From the NCBI RefSeq assembly GCF_040954835.1, contig NC_090711.1, positions 16,983,001 through 17,047,000 on the forward strand: a DNA stretch of 64,000 nt. Reading direction: 5' to 3'. This document shows, one piece after another, positions 22,825 to 34,840 of this stretch; the stretch's first letter is position 1, and the number at the start of each line of letters is the position of its first letter. A model generated the notes under the pieces. It did not search any database and was not told where the DNA came from. It saw nothing but the letters and a program-made list of their open reading frames with translations. The position numbers were made by a program, and so were the translations under genes. Source of the DNA: Lepisosteus oculatus. Its lineage: Eukaryota; Chordata; Actinopteri; Semionotiformes; Lepisosteidae.

Positions 22825-23325
22825 AACATTTGTGTCACGAAACAGTTTTCCCGGGCCCTATGCAGATGACACAATCCGGATTTGTAAGGAAACACTGGGG
22901 AAAAAGTCATGCAGGAGAGGGTATGGAAACAGGGGACGTGTCCAAGGAGTGCAGGTGCCTAGGGGAAGTGAGTCTGGGGCGAACAATCCATATAGCAAAT
23001 CCAAACCGGTAAACAAAAACACAGGCAAAAATCCATGGCCAGGAGATCCAGCCGGGGGATAAGGAACAGGAACCGGGTCGGAACCGGCGGGGGGAATCAG
23101 GAACAGAAAGTTAAAATCATAACTGAGCCAGACGCTGCAGGACCCGGGCTCTCATGAAACGGGATTCAATGAGGAACCTCGAGTAACGTCTACGTCTGGC
23201 TTTTAAGGTGGAACTAAAGATGGGCTGGAATAAGGAACAGGTGTGGGGAATGAGGTAGAACAAGGAAGGGCTGGAGCACCCTTAAGAGGAGGAGTAGCGA
23301 TTGTGACAATTTGAAAGTTATATCC
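22825..23325 (-). repeat. GC-rich dispersed repeat, possible retroelement 5' region
   Basis: A GC/CpG-rich block with related ends (tgtcacgaaac at the left, gattgtgacaattt at the right). Its organisation resembles 2491-2965 on the minus strand. No coding sequence is attached and the class is uncertain. Confidence 0.3.
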
Positions 23326-23800
23326 TTTTATATTTCTGAAGAATGTTCTACAATTCCAAAATAGCATGAGAGCTATAGGCTCAGTGACTTAAGGTTCACT
23401 TAAGCCCTGTCAGCCCAATCATGAGAGCAGTTGCCACTCATGTTTTCAGTAGTATTTAGTTTATTGAGGGTAGTCTTGGGTGCAGTTGAGAGGAAAGTAT
23501 TGCAAAAGTCAGTTATAGAAAAGACAAAGTATATTTAAAGGTTCTCCCTTTTAAATATAAGGCATTGAACACTTTAACTCCTAATGACTTTAAGAATGCA
23601 TTGCTTGATTGTAATCAAACACTCTGGGATCAGTTGATTTATGTCTCTTTAATTTACCTAAGACCAGGCTTCACACAGTATATAAAACCCATTATAGTCT
23701 CAAAAACTGTGCACTTTTGTGAAACTCACTTAAAGGTCAATAATTTACAGAGTCCACTGTAACATTGAAATTAGTCTCATACTGTGTCTATGCTTAGTTC
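23326..23800. other. No gene recognised
   Basis: Non-coding AT-rich sequence leading into the minisatellite. Confidence 0.4.
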
Positions 23801-23829
23801 ACAATTTTATGCTTCACAATGAGTCGGCA

Positions 23830-26280
23830 TTCAGTTGCAATGTGTTGTGATGTAATGCACAATGGCAGGTCTCAGTACACAGTGTCAGTACTCAGTTCAC
23901 AGCAGTGTGTCTCCCAGTGTAAGTTCCCAGTTCAGAGTAGCATATCTCTCACTGTGTCACTACACAGTTTTTTGGTTCTCTGCTAACAATAGTGCATCTC
24001 CTAGACTGCTGGTACTAAGTTGATAGGACTATCACTGAGTGTGTTGGTACTGAGTTCACAGTATACAGTGTGTCAATCAGTTCACACTAGTGTGTCTCCC
24101 AGTGTGTCAGCACTCAGTTCACATTAGTGTGTCTCCCAGTGTGTCAGCAATCGGTTCATTAGTGTATGTCCTGGTGTGTCAGCACACAGTTCACATTAGT
24201 GTGTCACCCAGTGTGTCAGAAATATGTTAACATTAGTGTGTCTCCCAGTGTGTCAGCACTCAGCTCACATTAGTGTGTCTCCCAGTGTGTAAGCACTCAG
24301 TTCACATTAGTTTCCTGTTGGTGTGTCAGCACTCAGTTCACATTAGTGTGTCTCCTGGTGTGTCAGAACTCAGTACACGTTAGTGTGTCTCCCTGTGTGT
24401 CAGCAATCGGTTCACATTAGTGGTCTCTCAGTGTGTCAGCACACGGTTCACATTAGTGTGTCACCCAGTGTCTCAGAAATCAGTTCACATTAGTGTGTCT
24501 CCCAGTGTGTCAGCAATCGTTTCACATTAGTGTGTCTGTGGTGTGTCAGCACTCAGTTCACATTAGTGTGTCTCCCAGTGTGTCAGCACTCAGTTCACAT
24601 TAGTGTGTCTCCCAGTGTGGCAGCACTCAGTTCACATTAGTTTGCTGTTGGTGTGTCAGCACTCAGTTCACATTAGTGTGTCTCCCAGTGTGTCAGCACT
24701 CAGTTCACATTAGTGTGTCTCCTGGTGTGTCAGAACTCAGTTCACATTAGTGTGTCTCCCAGTGTGGCAGCACTCAGTTCACATTAGTGTGTCTCCTGGT
24801 GTGTCAGAACTCAGTACACTTTAGTGTGTCTCTAAGTGCGTCAGCTTTCATTTCACATTAGTGTGTCTCCCAGTGTGTCAGCACTCAGTTCACATTAGTG
24901 TGTCTCCTGGTGTGTCAGAACTCAGTACACTTTAGTGTGTCTCCCTGTGTGTCAGCAATCGGTTCACATTAGTGGTCTCTCAGTGTGTCAGCACACAGTT
25001 CACATTAGTGTGTCTCCCAGTGTGTCAGCACTCAGTTCACATTAGTGTGTCTCCTGGTGTCAGAACTCAGTTCACATTAGTGTGTCTCCCAGTGTGTCAG
25101 CACTCAGTTCACATTAGTGTGTCTCCTGGTGTGTCAGAACTCAGTACACTTTATTGTGTCTCCCTGTGTGTCAGCAATCGGTTCACATTAGTGGTCTCTC
25201 AGTGTGTCAGCACACAGTTCACATTAGTGTGTCTCCCAGTGTGTCAGCACTCAGTTTACATTACTGTGTCTCCCAGTGTGTCAGTACTCAGTTCACATTA
25301 GTGTGTCTCCCAGTGTGTCAGCAATCGGTTCACATTAGTGTGTCTCCCAGTTTGTCAGCACTCAGTTTACATTAGTGTGGCTCCCAGTGTGTCAGCAATC
25401 GGATCATTAGTGTTTGTCCTGGTTTGTCAGCAATCAGTTCACATCAGTGTGTCTCCTGGTATGTCAGAACTCAGTTCACTTTAGTATGTCTCTTAGTCAG
25501 CACACAGTTCACATTAGTGTGTCACCCAGTGTGTCAGCACTCAGTTCACATTAGTGTGGCTCTCAGTGTGTCAGCAATCGGATCATTAGTGTATGTCCTG
25601 GTTTGTCAGCAATCAGTTCACATCAGTGTGTCTCCTGGTGTGTCAGAACTCAGTACACTTTAGTATGTCTCTTAGCTAGTCAGCACACAGTTCACATTAG
25701 TGTGTCACCCAGTGTGTCAGCACTTAGTTCACATTAGTGTGTCTTCTGGTGTGTCAGCACTCAATTCACTTTAGTGTGTCGCCTGGTGTATCAGAACTCA
25801 GTACACATTAGTGTGTCACCCAGTGTGTCAGAAATCGGTTCACATTAGTGTGTCTCTTGGTGTGTCAGTTCTCAGTATACTTTGGTGTATCACTTGGTGT
25901 TTCAGATCTCAGTACACTTTAGTTTGTCTCCCGTTTTGTCATAGTCAGTTCACTGTAGTTTGTGTAACAATGTGAAAATACTCGTTTCTTAGTACACTGT
26001 CTATCAATACTCAGATAACATTAGTGTGTCACTCAGTGAGTCAGTAATTATTTCATAGTACTGTGTGTTGGTTCATAATAGTGTGTCTACTAATGAGTTA
26101 GTCCTCAGTTCACAGTAGTGTGTCTCAAAGTGTGTCCACACAGAGATCCTAGTTATGTGTCTCCTATCATTTCAGAACACACTTCACAGTAGTGTGTCTC
26201 CCAGTTTGTCGGTACTAAGCTCATGGTTGTGTGTCTCCAAGTGATTTGTCAGCACTCTTTTCAGTATCATAAGCCTCAGC
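23830..26280 (+). repeat. 37-bp minisatellite
   Basis: About 65 tandem copies of a 37-bp unit built around gtgtctcccagtgtgtcagc and actcagttcacattagt. The centre (24.5-25.4 kb) is most regular and both flanks are decayed. Higher-order variants exist, such as a cctggtgtgtcagaactcag unit alternating with the standard one. Because 37 is not a multiple of 3, the unit reads through all frames and gives spurious open frames of up to about 109 codons. Confidence 0.95.
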
Positions 26281-27295
26281 ACCTGTTGGTCTTCTTCAAT
26301 AAAACTTATGCTACTGTGTGTTTTTTTCTCCCAGATCCTCTAAACTGTAATTTCTCAGAAAGCTTGAGTGTTACCTAGAAAATCAGATCAATTTACAAAT
26401 AAATGATGGAATTCACTCTACCTTTGACACTGTGTGCACTTGAAATGTTTATTTCTTTTATCAATATCTTTACAGCAAGTCTAAATATACATTTCCTTCA
26501 ATATAAAGTAGAATGTTAAGTGCCCATTCTCTGCATCCCTCTGCCTCCTCTTATCTTCACTCTCTCATTTCGACTAGTGCCCCCCTCACCCTCTTCTGCG
26601 CACTGACTCCTCATGACACTCCTTGCTGTGTCAGCAAATCCCTCAGCTCACATAGAATAATAACTTCATTGAAAGGGTCTCATTGACATCTCTGTATAAA
26701 TAATTGAATTATGTGATAATATACTTGTAATGTTGAATATACCACACCGTACAGTATATATTTTGCCTTTTTCATATTTTGCAGTGTTTTGAACATGAAT
26801 CTACATCTACGATGAAGGTAGACAAAATCATCAAAGTATTGTCGCTTTTATCATGAGAAGGAGAAGTTACCTCCCCTGTCTTTCAAGGTCAAGGCTGCCT
26901 GCTGCCTTCAGTGTGGCGATTCCCTCTTCCTGTCATTGTACTGGTCAAATGCGGTGCTTTCTCAGATGTAAATTTATTATTCCTTACCACATTTATCAAC
27001 AAAACCCAAAAGAAATGAAACAATTCCAAATTCTGCCTTTGACATAGTGCATTTTATTTTCACCTCTAGAGTACAGCAAACAATAAAAATGTCTTAGAAA
27101 AAGCAACAATTAACAGATAAACACTAGTGATTAAACTAACACTCTGTACAAGCTTGCTGAGCTATTTTGCTGAGGGACAGGAGCTGCAGACATACAGGGG
27201 CTGAGTAGAGGGTTCTCTACCCCTCTTCTCCTCAAGCTCCACAGGGGGGGCCCGAGCTCCAGTCAGGCGAAGGATGGACAGGGCCGTCTGGTGCG
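26281..27295. other. No gene; 3' flank of C1
   Basis: Downstream of C1 on the minus strand. An AATAAA on the minus strand in this flank would serve as its poly(A) signal; several A/T-rich candidates lie between 27040 and 27130, none decisive. Confidence 0.4.
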
Positions 27296-27624
27296 TCACG
27301 CCGCGGCGCCTGCGCACTGACTCCTGCGGACACTGTAGGAGGCCGGCGAGTTGTCGTGGGTCACCGTGCACACGTACTCCTCCTTGGCCTCCCACTCGGC
27401 CTTGCTTAGCTTCAGGGAGCTGCTGCGGCTGAACTTCCCGTCCCTCCCCTCCTCGGCGCTGGTCAGGACCCCGCTGGTCACTTTGGAGCCGTCCACCGTC
27501 CACTCCATGCTGGCCCCCTCAGGGAAGTAGCCGCTGAGCAGGCAGAGCAGCGTGGCCGAGCCGGCGGACAGCTCATTGGGGGACGGGGGGAACAGCGACA
27601 CAGTGGGCTTCACGCTGGCGCCGG
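27296..27624 (-). CDS. Immunoglobulin light-chain constant exon C1
   Basis: One C1-set immunoglobulin domain. The exon starts at 27624 after a cgtctcccag acceptor; its first two bases complete a codon begun by J (phase 1), the standard J-C junction. Visible are SLFPPSPNEL, the first disulfide cysteine in ATLLCLLSGYFP, the tryptophan in MEWTVDG, SSLKLSKAEW, and the second cysteine in EYVCTVTHD. The cysteine that bonds the heavy chain is in RRSQC. Unusually, five residues (AGAAA) follow it before the stop at 27296-27298; light chains usually end at or within a residue or two of this cysteine. The sequence differs clearly from C2, so this is a separate isotype. J1 and J2 lie 1.4 and 2.0 kb upstream in the same orientation. 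Confidence 0.93.
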
Positions 27625-29022
27625 CTGGGAGACGGAGAGACAGAGCAGGGCAGAGAGTAAGGACTGGCGCCCAGTAGGAGACTAAATCTCGCTAACTTCG
27701 CACCAACACGTGTCATACTTTGTAGAAGTACATTCACCGTTACCATAGTACCATAGTTAGACATTAAGGAAAAACAGGTAAACGTTCTTTCCTGACTGAA
27801 ACGTAAAGAAAATAATTACTACATTGCGACTGTGGAGTTTTGGTCCCAATAGATGACAAAGCAGTGTTGATGATCAATGTGTCCTGCAACTCACATTAGT
27901 TAGATGCACAGTTTAAAAAGAGGCCAAATCTAAGACTTGTCTCCTGCAGGAGAGTTCAAGGAGGGAAAAACAAGGCGAAACATTAAGAAAACCTGGCTTC
28001 CACTGTCCTTTTCATGCAGAGCTGTTTGTTTCTGAAGACCCGCCAACAAAATCTGAGGATTAAGTTAACAAGGTATATGAAATAATAATTTCTATTGTGT
28101 TTTGACCATTACATGACCTGACCGTTTGTCCATATTTAAATTCTTGGACAATGTATTTTTTTCTGGATTTTCAGTGCACTACATTTGTGCCAACCCCCTC
28201 AGTATCTTCACTTAATTGTTTATAGATTAATTAATGACTGGAATGATGGGTATTCTAGTGATATAATTACCACTAGTATTACAGAAGAGATGAAATTATC
28301 ATGTTTATATATTTTTGACTACTACTAATAAATAATATCTTATATTGTTCTAGCAAAATACCCACAACAGTAACATCAACCATTTAATTAAAACTGGGTC
28401 TTCTGTTTAGTTAGAGTCTGTTATGTTATCTACAGATCTATAGACCTGTATTACAAAATAACCTGGTGAAGATCAAAATAGGCCTGCATTTTATCAAAAA
28501 ACTTTTAGATACAAAGCCAAAAAAGGATGTTTTTCTGTGGTAAGCAAATCCAATTAAAAGAAAAAAAGAAACAGCTGTCTTCACCAGTCTTTTCTGAAAG
28601 TGAAGTCTGCATGTAAAATCTAACTGACAACATCTATTCTTTAAGATTAGCAGCAGCAGTAAGCAGCCTTGGTATCAGCAGTTTGTTTTGTAACTTGCAC
28701 AGGAAATTTTTAAGAGAGGTGCCCGATAGAAGTATGACTTACTTGTAGTGAACTGGCACAAAACAGGAAAACAATAAGTCAGATTTCAGTCACTGACACT
28801 GGGAGCAGAAACATTTTTCCCTGCCTGCACATCAACATTGGTACAGTAACAGTAAATGATCAATAAAACTTAAACAAAAGGATCTGGGCTGAAGCAAGAT
28901 TTTAATACTGATAAAGTAACAGTGCAAACTGGTACCAAAAGAAATGAAACACTCCATACTGCTATAAAATAAATTTCCCCAAAAACTTCAAGCCTACTGA
29001 TCTGAATGAGAGGAGAAGAGTC
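27625..29022 (-). other. J1-C1 intron
   Basis: The intron between the J1 donor and the C1 acceptor, 1404 bp in all. An intronic enhancer is possible by analogy with kappa loci, but I could not identify one. Confidence 0.6.
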
Positions 29023-29028
29023 ACTTAC

Positions 29029-29058
29029 TTTTCACCACCACCTTGGTGCCTTGCCCGA
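29029..29058 (-). other. Light-chain J segment J1, damaged signal
   Basis: The minus strand encodes the FGQGTKVVVK core with a gtaagt donor at 29023-29028. The upstream signal keeps a perfect nonamer (ggtttttgt, 29089-29097) and a 23-bp spacer. The heptamer reads CACGATT instead of CACTGTG, and 7 bp present in J2 at the heptamer/coding junction are missing. Recombination is therefore probably weak or absent, although the critical CAC remains. Confidence 0.85.
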
Positions 29059-29097
29059 AATCGTGATTTACTGCCATAGTGACACTGTACAAAAACC
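29059..29097 (-). promoter_or_regulatory. 23-RSS of J1 (defective heptamer)
   Basis: Nonamer 29089-29097, spacer 29066-29088 (23 bp), altered heptamer 29059-29065. Spacing is preserved but the heptamer has lost its TGTG half. Confidence 0.8.
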
Positions 29098-29653
29098 TAC
29101 TGCTTCTCCAGAGAGAGAAAACACAGCTATGAGGTGTACTGTACCTCCTACTCCATGATACATTGGTTTACTATACTTTATTACTTCATTTAAGTTAATT
29201 GGGATCTAATTGTGTGTTGCTGTTCAAATGAATTGGAATAGCTCTTTCAAGAATGAAGGTTCTATGTTCCAGTCTTTCCTCTTGTATTGCTCTAATTCAG
29301 TGTCAAAACACCCACAAACACTACATTCAGATTTACAAAGAGGTTTAAGGTGTGTGTGAAACCCTTCTTCCCTGGCAAGGAATCTGCATTACATTCAATA
29401 CATCCAGGAGATTAGATATTACCAAATACAGTAAAGGACATTTTAGGATCATTAGAGTTGAAAATTCCACGGAACCTGTTTGAAGCAATTTCAGTTCTAT
29501 CATGATTTGCCTCCTAAACCATAACATATTGTACAACTAAACATTTAGGAATAACCAAGGTCAGGAGGCACCAAGGACACTGGATCACAGTAAAACAACT
29601 TATAAAAGGCAAACAAGACTGCTGAGTTGAGTGAAAGAAGAGAAGTCACTTAC

Positions 29654-29691
29654 TTTTAACAACCACCTTGGTGCCTTGCCCAAAAGTGTAC
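29654..29691 (-). other. Light-chain J segment J2
   Basis: A 38-bp J segment encoding YTFGQGTKVVVK with a gtaagt donor at 29648-29653, leaving one base to be completed by the constant exon. The FGxG motif is intact. Sequence around J2 and J1 is clearly duplicated, including the flanking gctgcttctccagagagaga. J2 is about 2 kb upstream of C1 and is the only J in the window with a canonical signal. Confidence 0.92.
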
Positions 29692-29730
29692 CACAGTGTT
29701 TTACTGCCATAGAGACTCTGTACAAAAACC
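29692..29730 (-). promoter_or_regulatory. 23-RSS of J2
   Basis: Canonical signal: heptamer CACTGTG (29692-29698), 23-bp spacer (29699-29721), nonamer GGTTTTTGT (29722-29730). The 23-bp spacer on J with a 12-bp spacer on V is the kappa arrangement. Confidence 0.92.
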
Positions 29731-32700
29731 TGCTGCTTCTCCAGAGAGAGAAAACACAGCCTTTGGCCAATAATGTACTTTTCTTTAACCACTGCAAATA
29801 TATCTTACATGTTATTTCTTCACATTACAATTTTAAAGTACTGGTTATGTGCTGCTTCAGAGAAATTTTCAAAACTTTAGGCTCAACAATTAAATGATCT
29901 CCTCATTTTATAAAAGGAATAATGATTTATGTATTATAGTGACAATGAATAGAAGAACAAGCTTTGTTTTAATGAACACGATTTTGAAAAGTAGTGCTGG
30001 AATTTATTTGGAGTTTAAAAACTGGTGGAGAAAACTTTGAAATGGCATTGAATTCAAATGTAATTAAACAAGGCAGACTGAACTAGAACTTAAAACTGAA
30101 CTGCCTGAACTTGAATGTGAATTATGAAAGAGAGATTTAAGGGTAAATCTCTAAATCATGGTTGTGACAGACAGTGAAATCTGCTTCTTTCATAAAGGTA
30201 TACACTATATTCCTGATGCCCTGCTTCGGTCTTGGGAAAGTCCGTTTTCTGAATCTGGAGTGTGAACACTAACAGGATTGATCAGAAGGTACTGACATTC
30301 ACACAGGTTATTTTCTTTGTTGGACAATACACTATGCGTGTCTGAGTGTTCCCTCTATCCGATTCCCTCTTCTTTCTGCACTGTGTATGTTTTGTTTATA
30401 TTCTTCAGTTAATTATCCTTGATTATGGGGATTTTGTCTCGGGAATATATACTGTATATACTGTATAAAGCAGAAAAACAGACAATGCAAGTAGGGCTTC
30501 GTATTCACTCTACAATTCTTGAACACATTGAACTCATATCTGACCACAGATTGTTCTTTGCTCACATGTGACTTACTCACACTTAACTTACTCACCTTTG
30601 TGTTTTCCCTCAAGATGGTTGTAAAATGAATTCCAAGATAGGTCTGCCATATAATAAACATACTGTAATAATTCTCCAGATTTAAAAAAAAAACAACAAT
30701 CCAGAGGCAAGCAATGTCCTCAAATATATTAAAGCTGATTTCAGAGTTGTGCCAAGAGCTGGTAAAAAAACTCATGTCTCTTGAAAGGTAAGTTATTCCC
30801 ACAGCCTATCATGAATGATCTGTGAAGAGTGGAGTTTCGGGATCATTGAGTAAAATGCCTGTAGTATCCTTTAAGATTTTAAGTTTCCTTAAAAATCCTT
30901 AAGCACACAAATAATTCATGATTTATGGAGTAAGTCTGGCATTGACATTTCTGCTGTTCCAATAGGAACAAATGGACATCCAACATTTCCAACCCCAAAT
31001 CTGCATACTGTCTAGCACCATTATGAAAAGGACAGAAGATATTGGCCCAAGACACTTTTTGGTTGAACCAGGTGCCGTGTTAAGCAAGTTCTTAAAGATA
31101 ATGTCTCTCCTATTCGTCTGGTGATATCTTTCCAATTCCCACAAGACAATGTGTCAGGAATTTACCTTTAATTCCTCATCCAATATAGACAAGCACGTTA
31201 GATTCATGAGAGACTTCTTCTTAAGTCACTAAGACAAAATATACAGCATACCTCTCCTCAGGTGATGAGTCACTGTAATACTAAAGGAGATTTGTGTTAC
31301 ACAAGAAATTCCTGGTTTGATTATAGATATGATCCAATAAGACTGGTTTGAAAAATTTCTCCTACATCTCTTGGTATGACAGTCTCTTGAAAGAAACATT
31401 TCTGTCACATCTTGCTCTGGCTGCTAATCCCTGCTAGACATGCACTTAGTTTCCATCCGTACTCTTTTTCTAACACTCTCACAACTCCACAACATTCCCT
31501 TCATGGAGTAATACAATAAAACTGACTAACTCTAAAAGTGTAAGAACATTGAAGAACGCAAGCAGCCCCTGCAAAGGTGAAGAACGCAAATTGTCCAAGA
31601 AGATTCTGCCAACAATTCCCACAGGTTTTGTCTGTATTCCCAGTCAGTCTTGCAGTCCTGCAGCCACCCTGAATGGTGCCCTTTGCCAGTGTGCTCAAAG
31701 GCACAGACATTGTGTATTTTCATTAGAAGCTCACTGGTGCTTTGCACACACAGGTGTTAACATGGGTTGATGACTATAACTACATTTTAAATAACAATAA
31801 CAACATGTAATCAGTGACTGGAAACAGTACAAAGCCTTCTAATTAACCGCACTGTGGCCTGGTCAGTTAGAAGATAGCAGATGTACAGCCTTTATGCGGT
31901 GACCTTTAGATAACATTGTAGTTTTTGGACAAAGATTGCTTGTAAAAGGCTTGACATTTCATTTTGTATGTGGGCATTTACAGATTATGATCATGGTTGA
32001 TCTTCACTCTTCAGTTTCTAGTAGTTCACAAATCCAAAAATCCCATCCAACGAATTCAGCATTAACAAGGAGCTAGGGAATAGATTCTGCACTCCCACAC
32101 TCACCAGAAGCAAGTTATTTGCTTCACTAGGTTCTCAGCTGAAAGAATAATAGGTACAAGGCGCAAATTGGCAAGGATGAAGAACACACAAAATGTACAG
32201 TATAGTATATGAATCATGCATATAAGCTCCTGCAGACAGGCTATCCCTAAACTGTAAAACTGTTCCTTATATTGTATATTAAACCAGATATTTCCATTTT
32301 ACTAAACCTAAAAAATATGTTGCATGACTATCCTTTCACTGTAATTCTACCAAGAAAGGTGGGTTGTATTATTTAGGGCAGCTGTGAATAGTGTGAAGCA
32401 TTTTCATTCAGGAGCTTGTACAGATCTCAAACAAAACCAACATAAAACACGAAATAGCAGAGGCTCAGCATCATTGGTTAACTAGAGCACATCATGAGCT
32501 GGGTTTAACCTGTGGTCATTTCTGCAAAAAAACGATATTGTAAAGCCCTAGGAGATTTCTTTTTTAAATCATTTTAAAATCTGTATTTGGTAAAGCCTTC
32601 AATAAATAAATGGTACATTACTGGTCTGTTAACCTAAAAGATTTGCACTAACTGGTAGCACCCTGTGCAGAAACATATTTTTCTAATGGATTTTTAATCA

Positions 32701-33248
32701 GATGTTCTGAGAATTAGTATTCACAATGGAATGAACTGGCTGCGAGAATGTTTTAGCCCACTTGATCATAGGGCACATACAGCACACCACTGTCTTTCTT
32801 CCCCATCTTATATTGCATCATCTGCACTGCGTGGTCGTCCTACTTAACAACATGTTACAGAACATGGAAGGCTGGTGATCCTGGCATGATAAACAGATCA
32901 TTTGCATTTAAGTCTAACTACTGGCATTAATAACAGGAGAAACTATTATTGACTAACAACATATGAATAATGATCCAAACACCAATGTTCATGATTCAGA
33001 AATTCTTTATTACTATTATTGTTGGGTCACTAACAGCACTTACACCAGTTACAGGCCATTTGCACACACAGACGTGAAGATGTGAAGTCAAAGAGGTTTC
33101 TAACAAAAACAGCACATTGGCGCACAGGTTGGCACAGGTCGTTGGGGCGATGGCCTCCCATTAAATCACAGCACAGGAAAGCTAGAGTAAAACTTCAGTA
33201 TCTGCAGCTCTAAGCTAGGAATGAAGCAGGCGCTGCCCCCAGGCCAGG
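29731..33248. other. No gene recognised between J2 and C2
   Basis: AT-rich spacer of 3.5 kb. Open frames such as 30413-30802 (minus) show no recognisable domain. No further J, V or constant sequence and no clear mobile element was seen. Confidence 0.4.
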
Positions 33249-33571
33249 CTATTCTGGACACTCGGATTTCTTCAGGGCCTTTGTCACGGGAGCCTGGGAG
33301 CTGTGGGTGGCCTCACAGACCACAGTGCCCACTGAGGACCACTCAGCTTCAGATAGTGTCAGGGTGCTGCTCCAGCTGTACAGGCCAGTGCTGTCCAGGA
33401 GGTAGGGGGTCTTGGTGACCCCGTTGGTCCTGGAGTGGCCGTCCACTGTCCACTGCAGGCTCCAGTCAGACGGAAAGCCCTGGTTGGCCAGACACAACAG
33501 CGTGGCCGACTTCTTCTCTGACAGCTCCCTGCTGGAGGGGGGCAGGACCGTCAGCGAGGGCTGAGTGTTAC
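33249..33571 (-). CDS. Immunoglobulin light-chain constant exon C2 (kappa-like L1 type)
   Basis: A second C1-set domain. The exon begins at 33571 after ttgcttttctcccag, with the same phase as C1, and ends at the TAG at 33249-33251. It shows PSLTVLPPSSRELSEKK, the first cysteine in ATLLCLANQGFPSDW, LQWTVDG, YSWSSTLTLSEAEW, the second cysteine in VVCEATHSSQAPVT, and the terminal KKSECPE with the heavy-chain-bonding cysteine. CLANQGFPSDW and YSWSSTL are typical of the teleost L1/kappa-like isotype. The exon looks functional. No J segment was found between it and the V gene, so its J is lost, unrecognised or supplied from outside. Confidence 0.93.
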
Positions 33572-34549
33572 CTGGGAGAAAAGCAACATGGAGTGAGGCT
33601 GCAGAGAAGAGACACCCCAGGTCACAAAGACACACCAGACACTCAGGGACTCAGAAAAAAAGAAATAATTACTGATGAAATAAAATAAATTAATGAAGAA
33701 ATAAAAATATGTTTCATACTTAAATCAAGTCAAGTTCGACTAGAGGTAGAATTATACAAAACACTTGTCAGACCTCATCTCTAAAATTGTGTTCTGATCG
33801 GAAGAGACTAAACCAATTTCATCTTTATCGTTCAGATCATTTAATATCTTCAATCTCAACTGGAGGGTATGATGGGTTTAATGGATGTATTCACAGAGGT
33901 CCTCCCATGTGGTTGAAGAAGAATCAATCAGATCATTCAAGTTAGGCCAGAAGAAAAAAGTTAGGCTAAAAGAAAACAAAATCAGTCAGCTACTAGCGAC
34001 CAAGCAACAAGGTGGACAATGTCCTCCTCAGGCTAAAGAACTCACTTATAATGCTGTCTGACCTATCAGCCCAAATCCATTTTTACTGTACTATATTCAA
34101 GAACGGGGTTTTTCTAGGTTAAATCGCTACAGTATCTAACAAATTATTACTGTAAATATAAAGAGTAATTTAGATTCTAGAAAAAAAACTTTACTTTGGA
34201 GTGTTAATGGAGAGATACTGGACCCCCAGCTACTTTTGCCGAAACAGAACTTAGCTTCGCCTTCTCGATTAACACATTCATGATGGTTTAAACATTTCGC
34301 TTTTATCTGTTCTCTGCCAGACGAGGCGTGAAAACGTGTTGCGCATTCTACCTGTCATGTAAAAATGGTTTACTAGAAACTATTAAGCAAAACAATTATA
34401 TTGTTGTGACCTCATGGAAAGTGAAATAACATTAACGAAAATACACATACTCTTGTAATACTTTTCACTAATACCTTCTTCACTACTTCCTGGTGCAAAT
34501 ATAATATACACACTACGCTTTAAGATTACTGCAGCCCCGATGACGGATT
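33572..34549. other. 5' flank of C2; no J found
   Basis: I looked for a J segment (complement of FGxGT plus donor, with a 23-bp-spacer signal) on the minus strand and saw none. The sequence is AT-rich and otherwise featureless. Confidence 0.5.
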
Positions 34550-34594
34550 CGTTAAATAGCAAAGCCTCGTAAGTTTAGTAAAGAGTCGAGAAAT

Positions 34595-34840
34595 CTCCAC
34601 GGCCGAAACGTTGTGTTCTCTTTCTTCTTTTTTTCAGCATGGAATAAACCTATTACTTCTTCAGGTGACACCTGAAGAAGGCTCCACGGCCGAAACGTTG
34701 TGTTCTCTTTCTTCTTTTTTTCAGCATGGAATAAACCTATTACTTCTTCAGGTGACACCTGAAGAAGGCTCCACGGCCGAAACGTTGTGTTCTCTTTCTT
34801 CTTTTTTTCAGCATGGAATAAACCTATTACTTGTTCCTTT
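34595..34840 (+). repeat. Three tandem 87-bp copies of the dispersed repeat
   Basis: Units start at 34595, 34682 and 34769 (ctccacggccgaaacgttgt...), exactly 87 bp apart and nearly identical. The joints contain cttcaggtgacacctgaag, itself palindromic. This is the core of the repeat family seen at 585-830, 22041-22215 and 50090-50345. Confidence 0.9.

Noticed and set aside
24972..25663. Open frames of up to 109 codons with repeated CVSTQFTLVCLPVCQ
   Set aside because: Read-through of the 37-bp minisatellite in all three frames; not a protein.
23830..26280. Minisatellite read as an Ig switch region
   Set aside because: Light chains do not switch class and the repeat is downstream, not upstream, of C1. 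It also lacks the usual AID-hotspot switch pentamers.
30413..30802. 129-codon minus frame between J2 and C2
   Set aside because: No domain, no homology I recognise, AT-rich composition and no splice or promoter context.
32898..32905. Further ATTTGCAT octamers (also near 21196 and 48717)
   Set aside because: No V segment lies next to them, and about two chance matches are expected in 64 kb.
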